Part shown: positions 5,846-13,477 of the stretch, in pieces | How positions within the stretch are numbered: position 1 is the first letter of the stretch | Layout of the letters: the number at the start of each line of letters is the position of its first letter | Assembly: GCA_905210885.1 (NCBI GenBank) | Contig: CAJLYO010000023.1 | Coordinates: 1 to 13,482 of the forward strand | Direction of reading: 5' to 3' | Length of the DNA: 13,482 nt | Source of the DNA: an uncultured Eubacteriales bacterium | GTDB lineage: Bacteria > Bacillota > Clostridia > Monoglobales > Firm-18 | Position numbers and translations under genes: made by a program | The notes under the pieces: model-generated | What the model was told of the DNA's origin: nothing | Database searches by the model: none | Seen by the model: only the letters and a program-made list of their open reading frames with translations

Positions 5846-7141
5846 ATGCGTGTTCTTATTAAAAACGGAAGGGTAATCGACCCCAAAAGCGGCTTTGACG
5901 CCGTGACTAATATTTATATAGATAACGGTGTAATTGAGGAAATCGGCGACTGCGCCGACTATGACGACACAGATATAGAGCAGCTTGACGCCTCCGGGCT
6001 TACCGTTGCACCGGGGCTTGTGGATATGCACTGCCACCTCCGCGAGCCGGGGCAGGAGTACAAGGAGGACATCGCCTCCGGTACGGAAAGCGCCGTTATG
6101 GGCGGCTTTACCTCTGTTGCGTGCATGCCAAACACCGTGCCTGCCGCGGACAACAAGATAGTTATAGAATATATTATAAATAAAGCGCGCGAGTGCGCAT
6201 ACACAAATGTGTACCCCATCGGTGCAATATCAAAGGGGCTTAAGGGCAGGGAGCTTGCGGAAATCGGCGAAATGAAATTCGCCGGCGCCGTTGCCGTGTC
6301 GGACGACGGCAGACCGGTGGAGGACGCAAACCTTATGAAAAACGCCATGCTTTATGCCGATACCTTTGATATACCGGTGATTTCCCACTGTGAGGATTTA
6401 AGCCTTAAAAACGACGGCGTTATAAACGAGGGCTTTATTTCCACCGAAACGGGACTTCGGGGCATAACCCGCGCAAGCGAGGAGCTTATGGTAAGCCGCG
6501 AGTGCATTTTGTCCCAAACCTTCGGCGTGCCTGTGCATATCGCCCATGTTTCCACGCGAAATTCGATAGATATCATACGCCGCGCCAAGGCAAACGGCGC
6601 AAGGGTTACATGCGAAACATGCCCTCATTATTTCTCCCTTACGGAGGAGGCTTGCCGCGGTTATGACACCAATGCGAAAATGAATCCGCCCCTTCGTACG
6701 GCGGACGATGTTGCGGCAGTGAAAGAAGGTCTAGCCGACGGCACAATCGACGCAATCGCAACAGACCATGCGCCTCACGCTCATGACGAAAAAAACTGCG
6801 AGTTTGACCTTGCGCTAAACGGAATCGTAGGCTTTGAAACCGCCTTTTCCCTGGGCATTACCCACCTGGTGAAAACGGGGGTTCTTACAACAAATCAGCT
6901 TGTAGAAAAAATGAGCGCCGCTCCCTCCGATATACTGGGCATAAATAAGGGAACGCTGCACGAGGGCGGCTGCGCGGATATTGTAATTTTCGACGAAAAC
7001 GAGGAGTACACCGTAAACGTTTCCGAATTTCACTCAAAAAGCAAAAATTCCCCCTTTGACGGCTTAAAGCTTTGCGGACGGGTAAAATCCGTTTTCGTGG
7101 GCGGCGAGCTTGTCGTGGACAGAGGAGTTTTAATGAAATAA
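5846..7141 (+). CDS. pyrC: Dihydroorotase
   Basis: PyrC cyclises carbamoyl aspartate to dihydroorotate. The 431-residue protein is the long, type I amidohydrolase form. The first metal motif, DMHCHLREPG, has His62 and His64. Other expected elements are SHCED (His181), AHVST (His234) and ATDHAPH with the catalytic Asp307. The metal-bridging lysine of some relatives is not retained as such: the region after PNTVPAADN reads as in other class I bacterial enzymes, where an aspartate serves. Length and C-terminal composite-domain sequence are normal. AAGGAGAG (5830-5837) precedes the ATG by eight bases. The pyrB-pyrC gap of 87 bases holds a palindromic repeat and no recognisable promoter. The pyrF gene follows after 19 bases. 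Confidence 0.96.
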   Translation: MRVLIKNGRVIDPKSGFDAVTNIYIDNGVIEEIGDCADYDDTDIEQLDASGLTVAPGLVDMHCHLREPGQEYKEDIASGTESAVMGGFTSVACMPNTVPAADNKIVIEYIINKARECAYTNVYPIGAISKGLKGRELAEIGEMKFAGAVAVSDDGRPVEDANLMKNAMLYADTFDIPVISHCEDLSLKNDGVINEGFISTETGLRGITRASEELMVSRECILSQTFGVPVHIAHVSTRNSIDIIRRAKANGARVTCETCPHYFSLTEEACRGYDTNAKMNPPLRTADDVAAVKEGLADGTIDAIATDHAPHAHDEKNCEFDLALNGIVGFETAFSLGITHLVKTGVLTTNQLVEKMSAAPSDILGINKGTLHEGGCADIVIFDENEEYTVNVSEFHSKSKNSPFDGLKLCGRVKSVFVGGELVVDRGVLMK

Positions 7142-7160
7142 AAACCACGGAGGAGAAAAA

Positions 7161-8036
7161 ATGACAGATTTACTTATTGAAAAAATCAAAGAAAAGCAAA
7201 ATCCAACGGTGGCAGGGCTTGACCCCAAACTTGACTATGTCCCGGATTTTATAAAAAAGGAATTCCCCGACACCTTAAAAGGCGCGGCAGAGGCAATTTT
7301 TGAGTTTAATAAACAGCTTATCGACAAGCTTTCCGACGTTGTCGCCGCTGTGAAGCCGCAGTCTGCATACTATGAAATGTACGGATATCACGGCGTGGAA
7401 ACGCTGCATAAAACCATAGAATACGCCCATTCCAAAGGGCTGTACGTTATAACGGACGGCAAGCGCAACGATATCGGCTCCACCGCCGAGGCATACTCTG
7501 CGGCATATTTCGGAGCGGACACCTTTAATTCCGACGCCCTGACCGTAAACGGATATCTGGGCACGGACGGAATAAAGCCGTTTTTGCGTGCGGACAAGTC
7601 AATTTTCGTGCTGGTTAAAACCTCAAACCCCTCTTCCGGCGAGCTTCAGGATATGGTGCTGCAAAACGGCAAAACCGTGTACGAGCAAATGGCGGACATG
7701 GTAAACGAGTGGGGTGCGGACTTTATCGGAAAGCACGGCTATTCAAACGTGGGCGCGGTTGTGGGCGCAACCTACCCCGAACAGCTTAAAAAGCTGCGTG
7801 CCGCAATGCCCAAAGCATACCTTCTGGTTCCCGGCTACGGAGCGCAGGGCGGTACTGCGGACGCTGCCGCAAACGCCTTTAACCCGGACGGACTGGGCGC
7901 GGTTATAAACGCCTCGCGCTCTATTATGTGCGCATACAAAAAGACCGGCAGCGAACAGGATTTCGCCGCTGCCGCACGGGACGAGGCAATAAGAATGAGA
8001 GATGAGCTTACAAGCGCGATAAGGAGCAGAGCATGA
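7161..8036 (+). CDS. pyrF: Orotidine 5'-phosphate decarboxylase (long, subfamily 2 type)
   Basis: PyrF decarboxylates OMP to UMP, the last step of the pathway. At 291 residues it is the longer form seen in Clostridia and actinobacteria rather than the roughly 240-residue Bacillus form. The catalytic lysine network D99-x-K101-x-x-D104 lies in TDGKRNDIG. GLDPKLDYVP at the N-terminus, AVKPQSAYYEMYG before the catalytic strand, and VPGYGAQGG and NASRSIM at the phosphate-binding end support the call. CACGGAGGAG sits before the ATG at 7161. Its stop codon overlaps the pyrK start in an ATGA, so translation is probably coupled. Codon use and composition match the neighbours. Confidence 0.96.
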   Translation: MTDLLIEKIKEKQNPTVAGLDPKLDYVPDFIKKEFPDTLKGAAEAIFEFNKQLIDKLSDVVAAVKPQSAYYEMYGYHGVETLHKTIEYAHSKGLYVITDGKRNDIGSTAEAYSAAYFGADTFNSDALTVNGYLGTDGIKPFLRADKSIFVLVKTSNPSSGELQDMVLQNGKTVYEQMADMVNEWGADFIGKHGYSNVGAVVGATYPEQLKKLRAAMPKAYLLVPGYGAQGGTADAAANAFNPDGLGAVINASRSIMCAYKKTGSEQDFAAAARDEAIRMRDELTSAIRSRA

Positions 8037-8776
8037 AAAGCAAGCATATCTGTGAAATTTTAAAAAATGAAAATATCGCCCCCGGGATTTTTGACATGAC
8101 GGTTAAGTTTCCCGAGAATGCACAGCCGGGGCAGTTTGTCCATGTGCTGTGCGGCGGAGATACCCTGCTACGCCGGCCCATAAGCATATGCGAGTGTCAG
8201 GGCGGCATACTGCGCTTTGTATATCAGGTGCGCGGCAAGGGTACGGAGCTTTTGTCAAAAAAAGTCCCCGGCGAACCGGTTGATATTTTAGGACCGTTGG
8301 GCAACGGCTTTAACTGTGAGTATCATGACGGAATAAATGTGGTTATAGGCGGCGGAATAGGCGTTTTTCCTCTGCTTATGCTTGCGCGCAAACTGCCCGG
8401 AACAGTTGCCGGAATTTTCGGTTTCCGTACTAAAGAGCTTGTGGTTTTGGAAAAGGATTTCAGCGTTGTGTGCCAAAGAACGTACATTGCAACCGATGAC
8501 GGCACATACGGGCATCATGGGCTTGTTACCGATATATTAAAAGATTTGATAAACAGTGAAAAAGTAGGCGCCGTGTACGCCTGCGGTCCCACACCTATGC
8601 TTTCTGCGGTGAAAAAAATAACGGCGGAGCACGGCATATTCTGCCAGCTTTCCGCTGAGCAGAGAATGGGCTGCGGCATAGGCTCGTGCGCGGTGTGCAC
8701 CTGCAAATCCCACGGCGAAAACGTTAAGGTGTGTCAGCGCGGCCCGGTGTTTGACGCCGAAGACCTTGACATTTAA
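8033..8776 (+). CDS. pyrK: Dihydroorotate dehydrogenase B, electron transfer (FAD/[2Fe-2S]) subunit
   Basis: PyrK passes electrons from the FMN of PyrD to NAD+ through FAD and a [2Fe-2S] cluster. The 247-residue protein shows the ferredoxin reductase layout: an FAD-binding barrel with RRPISIC (about residues 46-52), an NAD-binding GGGIGVFPLL, and CGPTPML. The C-terminal iron-sulphur ligands are C214-x4-C219-x2-C222-x11-C234, the PyrK pattern, with an extra Cys224 between. A four-base overlap with pyrF implies coupling, and pyrD starts 13 bases downstream, the usual obligate partner order. Together the pair makes the heterotetrameric class 1B enzyme that uses NAD+, suited to an anaerobe. Confidence 0.95.
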   Translation: MKSKHICEILKNENIAPGIFDMTVKFPENAQPGQFVHVLCGGDTLLRRPISICECQGGILRFVYQVRGKGTELLSKKVPGEPVDILGPLGNGFNCEYHDGINVVIGGGIGVFPLLMLARKLPGTVAGIFGFRTKELVVLEKDFSVVCQRTYIATDDGTYGHHGLVTDILKDLINSEKVGAVYACGPTPMLSAVKKITAEHGIFCQLSAEQRMGCGIGSCAVCTCKSHGENVKVCQRGPVFDAEDLDI

Positions 8777-8789
8777 GGAGGGTACAAAA

Positions 8790-9695
8790 ATGAACACAAG
8801 CGTAAATATAGCAGGCGTAACCCTCAAAAACCCCGTAGTTACAGCCTCCGGCACCTTCGGAAACGGCTGGGAAAACGGACAGTATTTCGACTTGTCCGAG
8901 CTTGGCGCGGTGTGCGTCAAAGCCATAACCCTAAAGCCCAAGGCAGGCAACGACTCCCCAAGAATTGCGGAGGTCACCGCCGGAATTTTAAACAGCGTAG
9001 GACTTCAAAATCCCGGTATAGAGCACTTTATGCAGTACGATATACCGTATCTTAAAAAATTTGACACAAAAATTATCGCCAATATTTCCGGAAGCACCGT
9101 TGAGGAAAACTGCGAAATTGCGGAAATTTTAGGCGACAGCGTTGATTTGATAGAATTAAATATTTCGTGCCCCAATGTAAAACACGGCGGCGTTGCCTTC
9201 GGAACGCGCTGCGACAGCGTGTCCGAAATAACGGGCGCGGTTAAAAAGCACTGCAAGGTGCCCCTTATCGTCAAGCTTTCGCCCAACGTTACGGATATTA
9301 CGGAAATTGCAAGGGCGGCAGAGGCTGCCGGGGCGGACGCTCTTTCTCTTATAAATACGCTTTTCGGCATGAAAATCGATATAAACACACGCCGTCCCGT
9401 GCTTGCAAACAATGCCGGCGGATTTTCCGGCCCGGCGGTTAAGCCGGTTGCCGTGCGCATGGTATGGCAGGTCAAAAAGGCGGTAAGCGTGCCCATAATC
9501 GGTATGGGCGGCATAATGAACGGCGAAGACGCGGCGGAATTTATGATTGCCGGTGCAACAGCCGTTGCCGTGGGTACTGCATCTCTTATTAATCCGGACG
9601 CGGCGCTTACGGTTAAAAACGGGCTTGAGGATTATATGAAAAAACACGGAATTGACGATGTAAACACCCTTACGGGAAGCATTATTGAAAATTGA
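8790..9695 (+). CDS. pyrD: Dihydroorotate dehydrogenase B, catalytic FMN subunit
   Basis: This subunit oxidises dihydroorotate to orotate with FMN in a TIM barrel and hands electrons to PyrK. The 301-residue length fits class 1B. ASGTFGNG near the N-terminus, NSVGLQNPG, the active-site NISCPNVKHGG with catalytic Cys127, NTLFGM and the FMN phosphate-binding IGMGGI are all present. A cysteine rather than the serine of class 2 enzymes marks a class 1, soluble enzyme. The ATG at 8790 follows AAGGAGGGT and is preferred to an in-frame upstream start at 8751 that would overlap pyrK. A histidine phosphatase gene follows almost immediately, its ribosome binding site overlapping the pyrD stop. Confidence 0.96.
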   Translation: MNTSVNIAGVTLKNPVVTASGTFGNGWENGQYFDLSELGAVCVKAITLKPKAGNDSPRIAEVTAGILNSVGLQNPGIEHFMQYDIPYLKKFDTKIIANISGSTVEENCEIAEILGDSVDLIELNISCPNVKHGGVAFGTRCDSVSEITGAVKKHCKVPLIVKLSPNVTDITEIARAAEAAGADALSLINTLFGMKIDINTRRPVLANNAGGFSGPAVKPVAVRMVWQVKKAVSVPIIGMGGIMNGEDAAEFMIAGATAVAVGTASLINPDAALTVKNGLEDYMKKHGIDDVNTLTGSIIEN

Positions 9696-9703
9696 GGTGC
9701 AGC

Positions 9704-10348
9704 ATGCGATTTTATTTTATACGCCACGGCGAGTCTGAGGGCAATGCCGTAATGCGCTGTTACGGTCAGTATGACGGCGCGCTTACGCCCCTTGGGGAAA
9801 AGCAGGCGGAGGCGGCGGCAAAGGCGCTGTCCGGCGTACATTTTGACAAGATTTATTCAAGCGATTTGCAGCGTGCCTATAAAACTGCCCTTGCCCAGGC
9901 GAAGGGACGCGGAATCGAGGTAATAAAAAATCCCGGGCTCAGGGAGATTTTTGTGGGCGACTGGGAAAACCAAACCTGGGACTATATTGAAACAAATTAT
10001 AAGCAGGCATATTACGACTGGATTCATCACCCGGAGATAATGAAGGCGCCCGGCGGCGAGACCATGACGGAGGTGTATGAAAGAATTACGGATACCGTTG
10101 AAAAAATCGCGGCGGAAAACGCCCCCGATTCCACAATCTGCGTTGTCAGCCACTGCTGTGTGCTGAAAAACCTGATGTGCTATTTTATGAAACGCCCCCT
10201 GTCAAGGCTGAACGAGGTGTGGATTACAAATGCCTCGTATACCGTTGCGGACTTTGACGGCAAAGATTGGAATGTGGTGTCCGTAAGCAATGATAAGTAC
10301 TTAGAACCCCTCGGCGTAATCGCCGTTCCCCCGTGGAGCGGTAAGTAG
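9704..10348 (+). CDS. Histidine phosphatase superfamily protein within the pyr cluster
   Basis: A 214-residue cytoplasmic member of the phosphoglycerate mutase-like histidine phosphatase superfamily. The phosphorylated histidine is His8 in the signature FIRHGESEGN. The second catalytic histidine is His150 in VVSHCCVLKN, and LREIFVGDWE supplies the acid (Glu81). YSSDLQRAYKTA is also typical. It could be a cofactor-independent broad phosphatase, an alpha-ribazole phosphatase-like enzyme or a nucleotide phosphatase; the sequence does not decide. Calling it phosphoglycerate mutase would be a common misannotation, as the fold is shared but specificity residues are not evident. GAGGTG (9694-9699) overlaps the pyrD stop and precedes ATG 9704, so co-translation with pyrD is likely. 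It lies between pyrD and pyrE, hinting at a role around pyrimidine nucleotides (inference). Confidence 0.88.
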   Translation: MRFYFIRHGESEGNAVMRCYGQYDGALTPLGEKQAEAAAKALSGVHFDKIYSSDLQRAYKTALAQAKGRGIEVIKNPGLREIFVGDWENQTWDYIETNYKQAYYDWIHHPEIMKAPGGETMTEVYERITDTVEKIAAENAPDSTICVVSHCCVLKNLMCYFMKRPLSRLNEVWITNASYTVADFDGKDWNVVSVSNDKYLEPLGVIAVPPWSGK

Positions 10349-10402
10349 CGATTCACAGTCCTATGCACAACATTAAATATTATTTTAAAGGAGAATAAAC
10401 AA

Positions 10403-10981
10403 ATGACACAAGAAAGAGTAATGGAAATATTAAAAGAAGCAGGTGTGCTCCTTGAAGGTCACTTCCTTTTAACCTCCGGACGCCACAGCGGAAAATATCT
10501 GCAGTGTGCAAAAATATTTCAGAATGCAAAGTACAGTGAGGAACTTTGCGGCGAGCTTGCAAAGCTTTATGCCGATGCGAATATCGACGTTGTTATCGGT
10601 CCGGCAATAGGCGCTATACTTATTTCCTATGAGGTTGCGCGCCAGCTCGGCGTGCCAAATATGTTTGCGGAGCGCGACGGCGACGGAAAAATGACACTCC
10701 GCCGCAGCTTTGAAATAAAACCGGGACAGCGTGTTTTGGTTGTGGAGGACGTTGTTACAACAGGCGGTTCCGTGCGCGAAGTTACGGAGCTTGTAAAGGA
10801 AGCCGGCGGCGTTGTTGCCGGAATAGGCAGCATTATAGACAGAACAGGCGGAAAAATCGACTTCGGAGTGCCCTATAAAGCGGTGCTTCCCATTGAGGTT
10901 GAATCTTATGAGGCGGAGGATTGCCCGATATGCAAGACAGGAGTTCCGGTAGTAAAACCGGGAAGCAGAAAGATAAAATAG
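10403..10981 (+). CDS. pyrE: Orotate phosphoribosyltransferase
   Basis: PyrE joins orotate and PRPP to make OMP. The 192-residue protein has the type I phosphoribosyltransferase PRPP loop VVEDVVTTGGSV, with Glu115 and Asp116, and the N-terminal HFLLTSGRHSGKYLQC segment that contacts orotate. The tail CPICKTGVPVVKPGSRK matches the Clostridia-type enzyme rather than the shorter enteric form. TAAAGGAGAA precedes ATG 10403. The 54-base gap to the phosphatase gene has no convincing promoter or terminator. The last 52 bases overlap the predicted start of radC in another frame. Confidence 0.95.
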   Translation: MTQERVMEILKEAGVLLEGHFLLTSGRHSGKYLQCAKIFQNAKYSEELCGELAKLYADANIDVVIGPAIGAILISYEVARQLGVPNMFAERDGDGKMTLRRSFEIKPGQRVLVVEDVVTTGGSVREVTELVKEAGGVVAGIGSIIDRTGGKIDFGVPYKAVLPIEVESYEAEDCPICKTGVPVVKPGSRKIK

Positions 10982-11664
10982 ACAGCGATATTCACAGCGG
11001 ACACCGCACAAGACTTACGTATAAAGCGTTAAGGGGCGGCATGGAAAGCCTTGAGGAACATGAAATCCTGGAGATACTTTTGTTCAGCATAATCCCCAGG
11101 GGAAATACAAACGATATTGCACACAGACTGTTAAACCGTTTCGGTTCCGTGTATAACATAGCCTCCGCCGACCTCTCGGAGATACTCACGGTGGAGGGCG
11201 TGGGCAAGAAAACTGCCGAGTTTCTGCGCCTTCTGCCCATGTTTGTAAAAGCCTATGAGCTGAGCCGTTTTAACAGCAGCATGTGCCTTGATAACCCCGA
11301 TGCTTTGGGTGCGTACTGCAAGGCGCTGTTTATAGGCTCCGCCGACGAGGAAGTGTATCTTTTGTGCCTGAATATCAATAAACGTGTGATAAAACGCGTG
11401 CTTATAAGCCGCGGAGGTTCGCTGTCCGTGCATGTGAGCATTAAGGAGATTGTGAAACAGGCGGCGGTAACCGGCGCGGTAAGCGTTGTCTTAAGCCATA
11501 ACCACCCAAACGGCATACTTTTTCCGTCACAGTCAGACGTTTCCTTTACAAATGAGGTTGCAGAAAGTCTGCGGCATATGGATGTCGCCCTTGAGGATCA
11601 TATTATAGTTTCCGGCAACAATTATTTCTCCTTCCGCAAGGAGAAAATACGGATATTGTATTGA
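10930..11664 (+). CDS. radC: RadC/JAB-domain protein
   Basis: A 244-residue RadC-family protein. The N-terminal half contains a helix-hairpin-helix region (SVYNIASADLSEILTVEGVGKK, about residues 75-95). The C-terminal MPN/JAB domain carries the metal-binding motif SHNHPNG, with His190 and His192, followed by PSQSD with Asp203. RadC was named for DNA repair, but that role was withdrawn for E. coli, and the biochemical activity is unsettled (family knowledge). Start choice is uncertain. ATG 10930 lies inside the 3' end of pyrE with GGAGG (10915-10919) ten bases upstream and gives a basic, polar N-terminal extension before the conserved GHRTRL. A TTG at 10921 is also in frame. A weak hairpin with a T-run follows the gene. 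It appears to be the last gene of the long plus-strand run. Confidence 0.9.
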   Translation: MQDRSSGSKTGKQKDKIDSDIHSGHRTRLTYKALRGGMESLEEHEILEILLFSIIPRGNTNDIAHRLLNRFGSVYNIASADLSEILTVEGVGKKTAEFLRLLPMFVKAYELSRFNSSMCLDNPDALGAYCKALFIGSADEEVYLLCLNINKRVIKRVLISRGGSLSVHVSIKEIVKQAAVTGAVSVVLSHNHPNGILFPSQSDVSFTNEVAESLRHMDVALEDHIIVSGNNYFSFRKEKIRILY

Positions 11665-11689
11665 AAAAACATCGTTTTGCGCATCACTC

Positions 11690-11710
11690 GCCGCGAAAAT
11701 CGGCTTTTTT
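11690..11710 (+). terminator. Possible weak intrinsic terminator after radC
   Basis: GCCG (11690-11693) can pair with CGGC (11701-11704) around a seven-base A-rich loop, immediately followed by six T residues (11705-11710). The four-base stem is short for an efficient terminator. Its position between radC and the pyrG promoter is right. A competing stem from 11675-11681 to 11692-11698 is also possible. Confidence 0.4.
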
Positions 11711-11739
11711 CACAAAAAAATAAAAATTTCAAAAAACTC

Positions 11740-11768
11740 TTGCAAAATGTCGAAATTAATAGTAAAAT
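11740..11768 (+). promoter_or_regulatory. pyrG: Sigma-A-like promoter for pyrG
   Basis: TTGCAA (11740-11745) and TAAAAT (11763-11768) are spaced by 17 bases, in an AT-rich stretch. Transcription would begin around 11775, giving a leader of about 30 bases. The leader has no GGG run at the expected start and no hairpin, so the CTP-sensitive reiterative-transcription attenuation known from Bacillus pyrG is not visible here. GGAGG precedes the ATG by nine bases. Confidence 0.65.
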
Positions 11769-11804
11769 GGTATGTATGTGTAATTTATTAGGAGGTGCGG
11801 CTTA

Positions 11805-13406
11805 ATGCCTGTAAAGTATATATTCGTAACGGGCGGAGTTGTATCGGGTATCGGCAAGGGCATAACTGCGGCATCGCTGGGCAGGCTTTTAAAAGCGCGC
11901 GGCTATAAGGTGCTTATGCAGAAGTTTGACCCCTATATAAATATCGACCCCGGTACTATGAGTCCGTATCAGCACGGCGAGGTATTTGTTACCGACGACG
12001 GCGCCGAAACGGATTTGGATCTCGGTCATTATGAAAGATTTATCGATGAGAATTTAAGTGCAAAATGTAACAAAACTACCGGTAAGATTTACTGGAGTGT
12101 TATTAATAAGGAAAGAAAAGGTGATTACCTGGGCGGAACGGTTCAGGTTATCCCCCATATTACCAACGAAATCAAGTCCAATATTTTCGCTCTCGGCAAA
12201 ACGGAAGGCGTTGATATTGTTATAACCGAAATCGGCGGAACGGTGGGCGATATTGAAAGCATGCCGTTTCTGGAGGCTATCCGCCAGGCTGCAAGTGACG
12301 TGGGCAGAGAAAACTGCATGTATATCCATGTAACTCTCGTTCCCTTTTTGGAAACTTCCGGCGAGCTTAAGTCAAAACCCACTCAGCACAGCGTAAAAGA
12401 GCTTTTAAGCCTTGGTATCCGCTGTGATGTCTTGGTTTGCAGAACCGCTCACCGCCTGTCAAAGGATTTGATTGATAAACTTGCTCTGTTCTGCAACGTT
12501 TCAAGCGACTGCGTAATTGAAAATACCAACGCGTATTCTCTGTATGACGTGCCGCTTATGCTTGAAAAGCGCGGACTTGCAAAGGCAGTTATAAAGCGTC
12601 TCGGACTTGAGGACAGAGAACCCGACCTTGACGACTGGAAAACTATCGTTGAAAAGCAGAAAACCCTTGACGGCAGTGTGAAAATCGCCCTCGTGGGTAA
12701 GTATGTAGAGCTTCATGACGCGTATATCAGTATTGTTGAGTCCCTGACCCATGCCGGTATCGCTCACGGCGTTAATGTTGAAATAGACTGGATTGATTCC
12801 TGCGAGGTTACCGAGGAGAATTATGAGGATAAGCTGAGGGAAGCTGACGGAATCCTTGTTCCCGGCGGCTTCGGAAGCAGAGGTATCGACGGCAAAATCC
12901 TTGCGGTTAAGTACGCAAGAGAAAATAAAGTTCCGTATCTGGGAATTTGCCTCGGTATGCAGCTTGCCGTTATCGAGTTTGCGCGTAATGTTGCCGGTCT
13001 TGCCGGCGCCCACAGCGCAGAACTTGACCCCAATACACCCTATCCGGTAATCGACCTTATGCCGGATCAGAAAAATATCGAAAATATGGGCGGCACAATG
13101 CGCCTGGGTAAATATCTGTGTAAATTAATCGACGGCACAAATGCCAAGAGAGCTTACGGAGAAGACGAAATTTCCGAACGCCACAGACACCGTTATGAAT
13201 TCAATAACGATTATAAAGATATACTTACAAAAGCCGGTCTTACCATCGCCGGAACATCACCCGACGGCAGACTGGTCGAGATTGTGGAAATAAAGGATCA
13301 CCCGTGGTTTACCGGCGTGCAGTTCCACCCCGAGTTTAAATCCCGTCCCAACCGCCCGCACCCCATATTTAAAGATTTTGTCGGCGCAGCGGTAAAAGAA
13401 AAATAA
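11805..13406 (+). CDS. pyrG: CTP synthase
   Basis: PyrG aminates UTP to CTP using ATP and glutamine. The 533-residue protein has the N-terminal synthetase domain, with the P-loop-like GGVVSGIGKG (Lys18) at its start, and the C-terminal class I glutamine amidotransferase domain. The nucleophile is Cys382 in LGICLGMQ, and the rest of the triad is His508 and Glu510 in GVQFHPEF. Length is standard. TTAGGAGG is the ribosome binding site before ATG 11805. It has its own promoter and lies 140 bases from radC, so it is probably regulated apart from the UMP genes. A palindromic repeat follows its stop codon. Confidence 0.98.
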   Translation: MPVKYIFVTGGVVSGIGKGITAASLGRLLKARGYKVLMQKFDPYINIDPGTMSPYQHGEVFVTDDGAETDLDLGHYERFIDENLSAKCNKTTGKIYWSVINKERKGDYLGGTVQVIPHITNEIKSNIFALGKTEGVDIVITEIGGTVGDIESMPFLEAIRQAASDVGRENCMYIHVTLVPFLETSGELKSKPTQHSVKELLSLGIRCDVLVCRTAHRLSKDLIDKLALFCNVSSDCVIENTNAYSLYDVPLMLEKRGLAKAVIKRLGLEDREPDLDDWKTIVEKQKTLDGSVKIALVGKYVELHDAYISIVESLTHAGIAHGVNVEIDWIDSCEVTEENYEDKLREADGILVPGGFGSRGIDGKILAVKYARENKVPYLGICLGMQLAVIEFARNVAGLAGAHSAELDPNTPYPVIDLMPDQKNIENMGGTMRLGKYLCKLIDGTNAKRAYGEDEISERHRHRYEFNNDYKDILTKAGLTIAGTSPDGRLVEIVEIKDHPWFTGVQFHPEFKSRPNRPHPIFKDFVGAAVKEK

Positions 13407-13430
13407 TATTGCAATGTTTGCACGAATCAA

Positions 13431-13477
13431 AGCCTCCCTTGCCTAAAGGGAGGGGGACCGCGCAAGCGGTGGAGGGA
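13431..13477 (+). repeat. Double-hairpin palindromic repeat, copy 2 (after pyrG)
   Basis: Hairpin A pairs CCTCCCTT (13433-13440) with AAGGGAGG (13446-13453) across a five-base loop. Hairpin B pairs ACCGC (13457-13461) with GCGGT (13466-13470) closed by a GCAA tetraloop of the GNRA class. A trailing GGAGGGA (13471-13477) can pair instead with part of the left arm of hairpin A, so alternative folds exist. The GGGACCGC...GCGGTG core matches the element between pyrB and pyrC. It begins 24 bases after pyrG. It may act as a 3' end stabiliser; no T-run is seen before the window ends. Confidence 0.68.
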
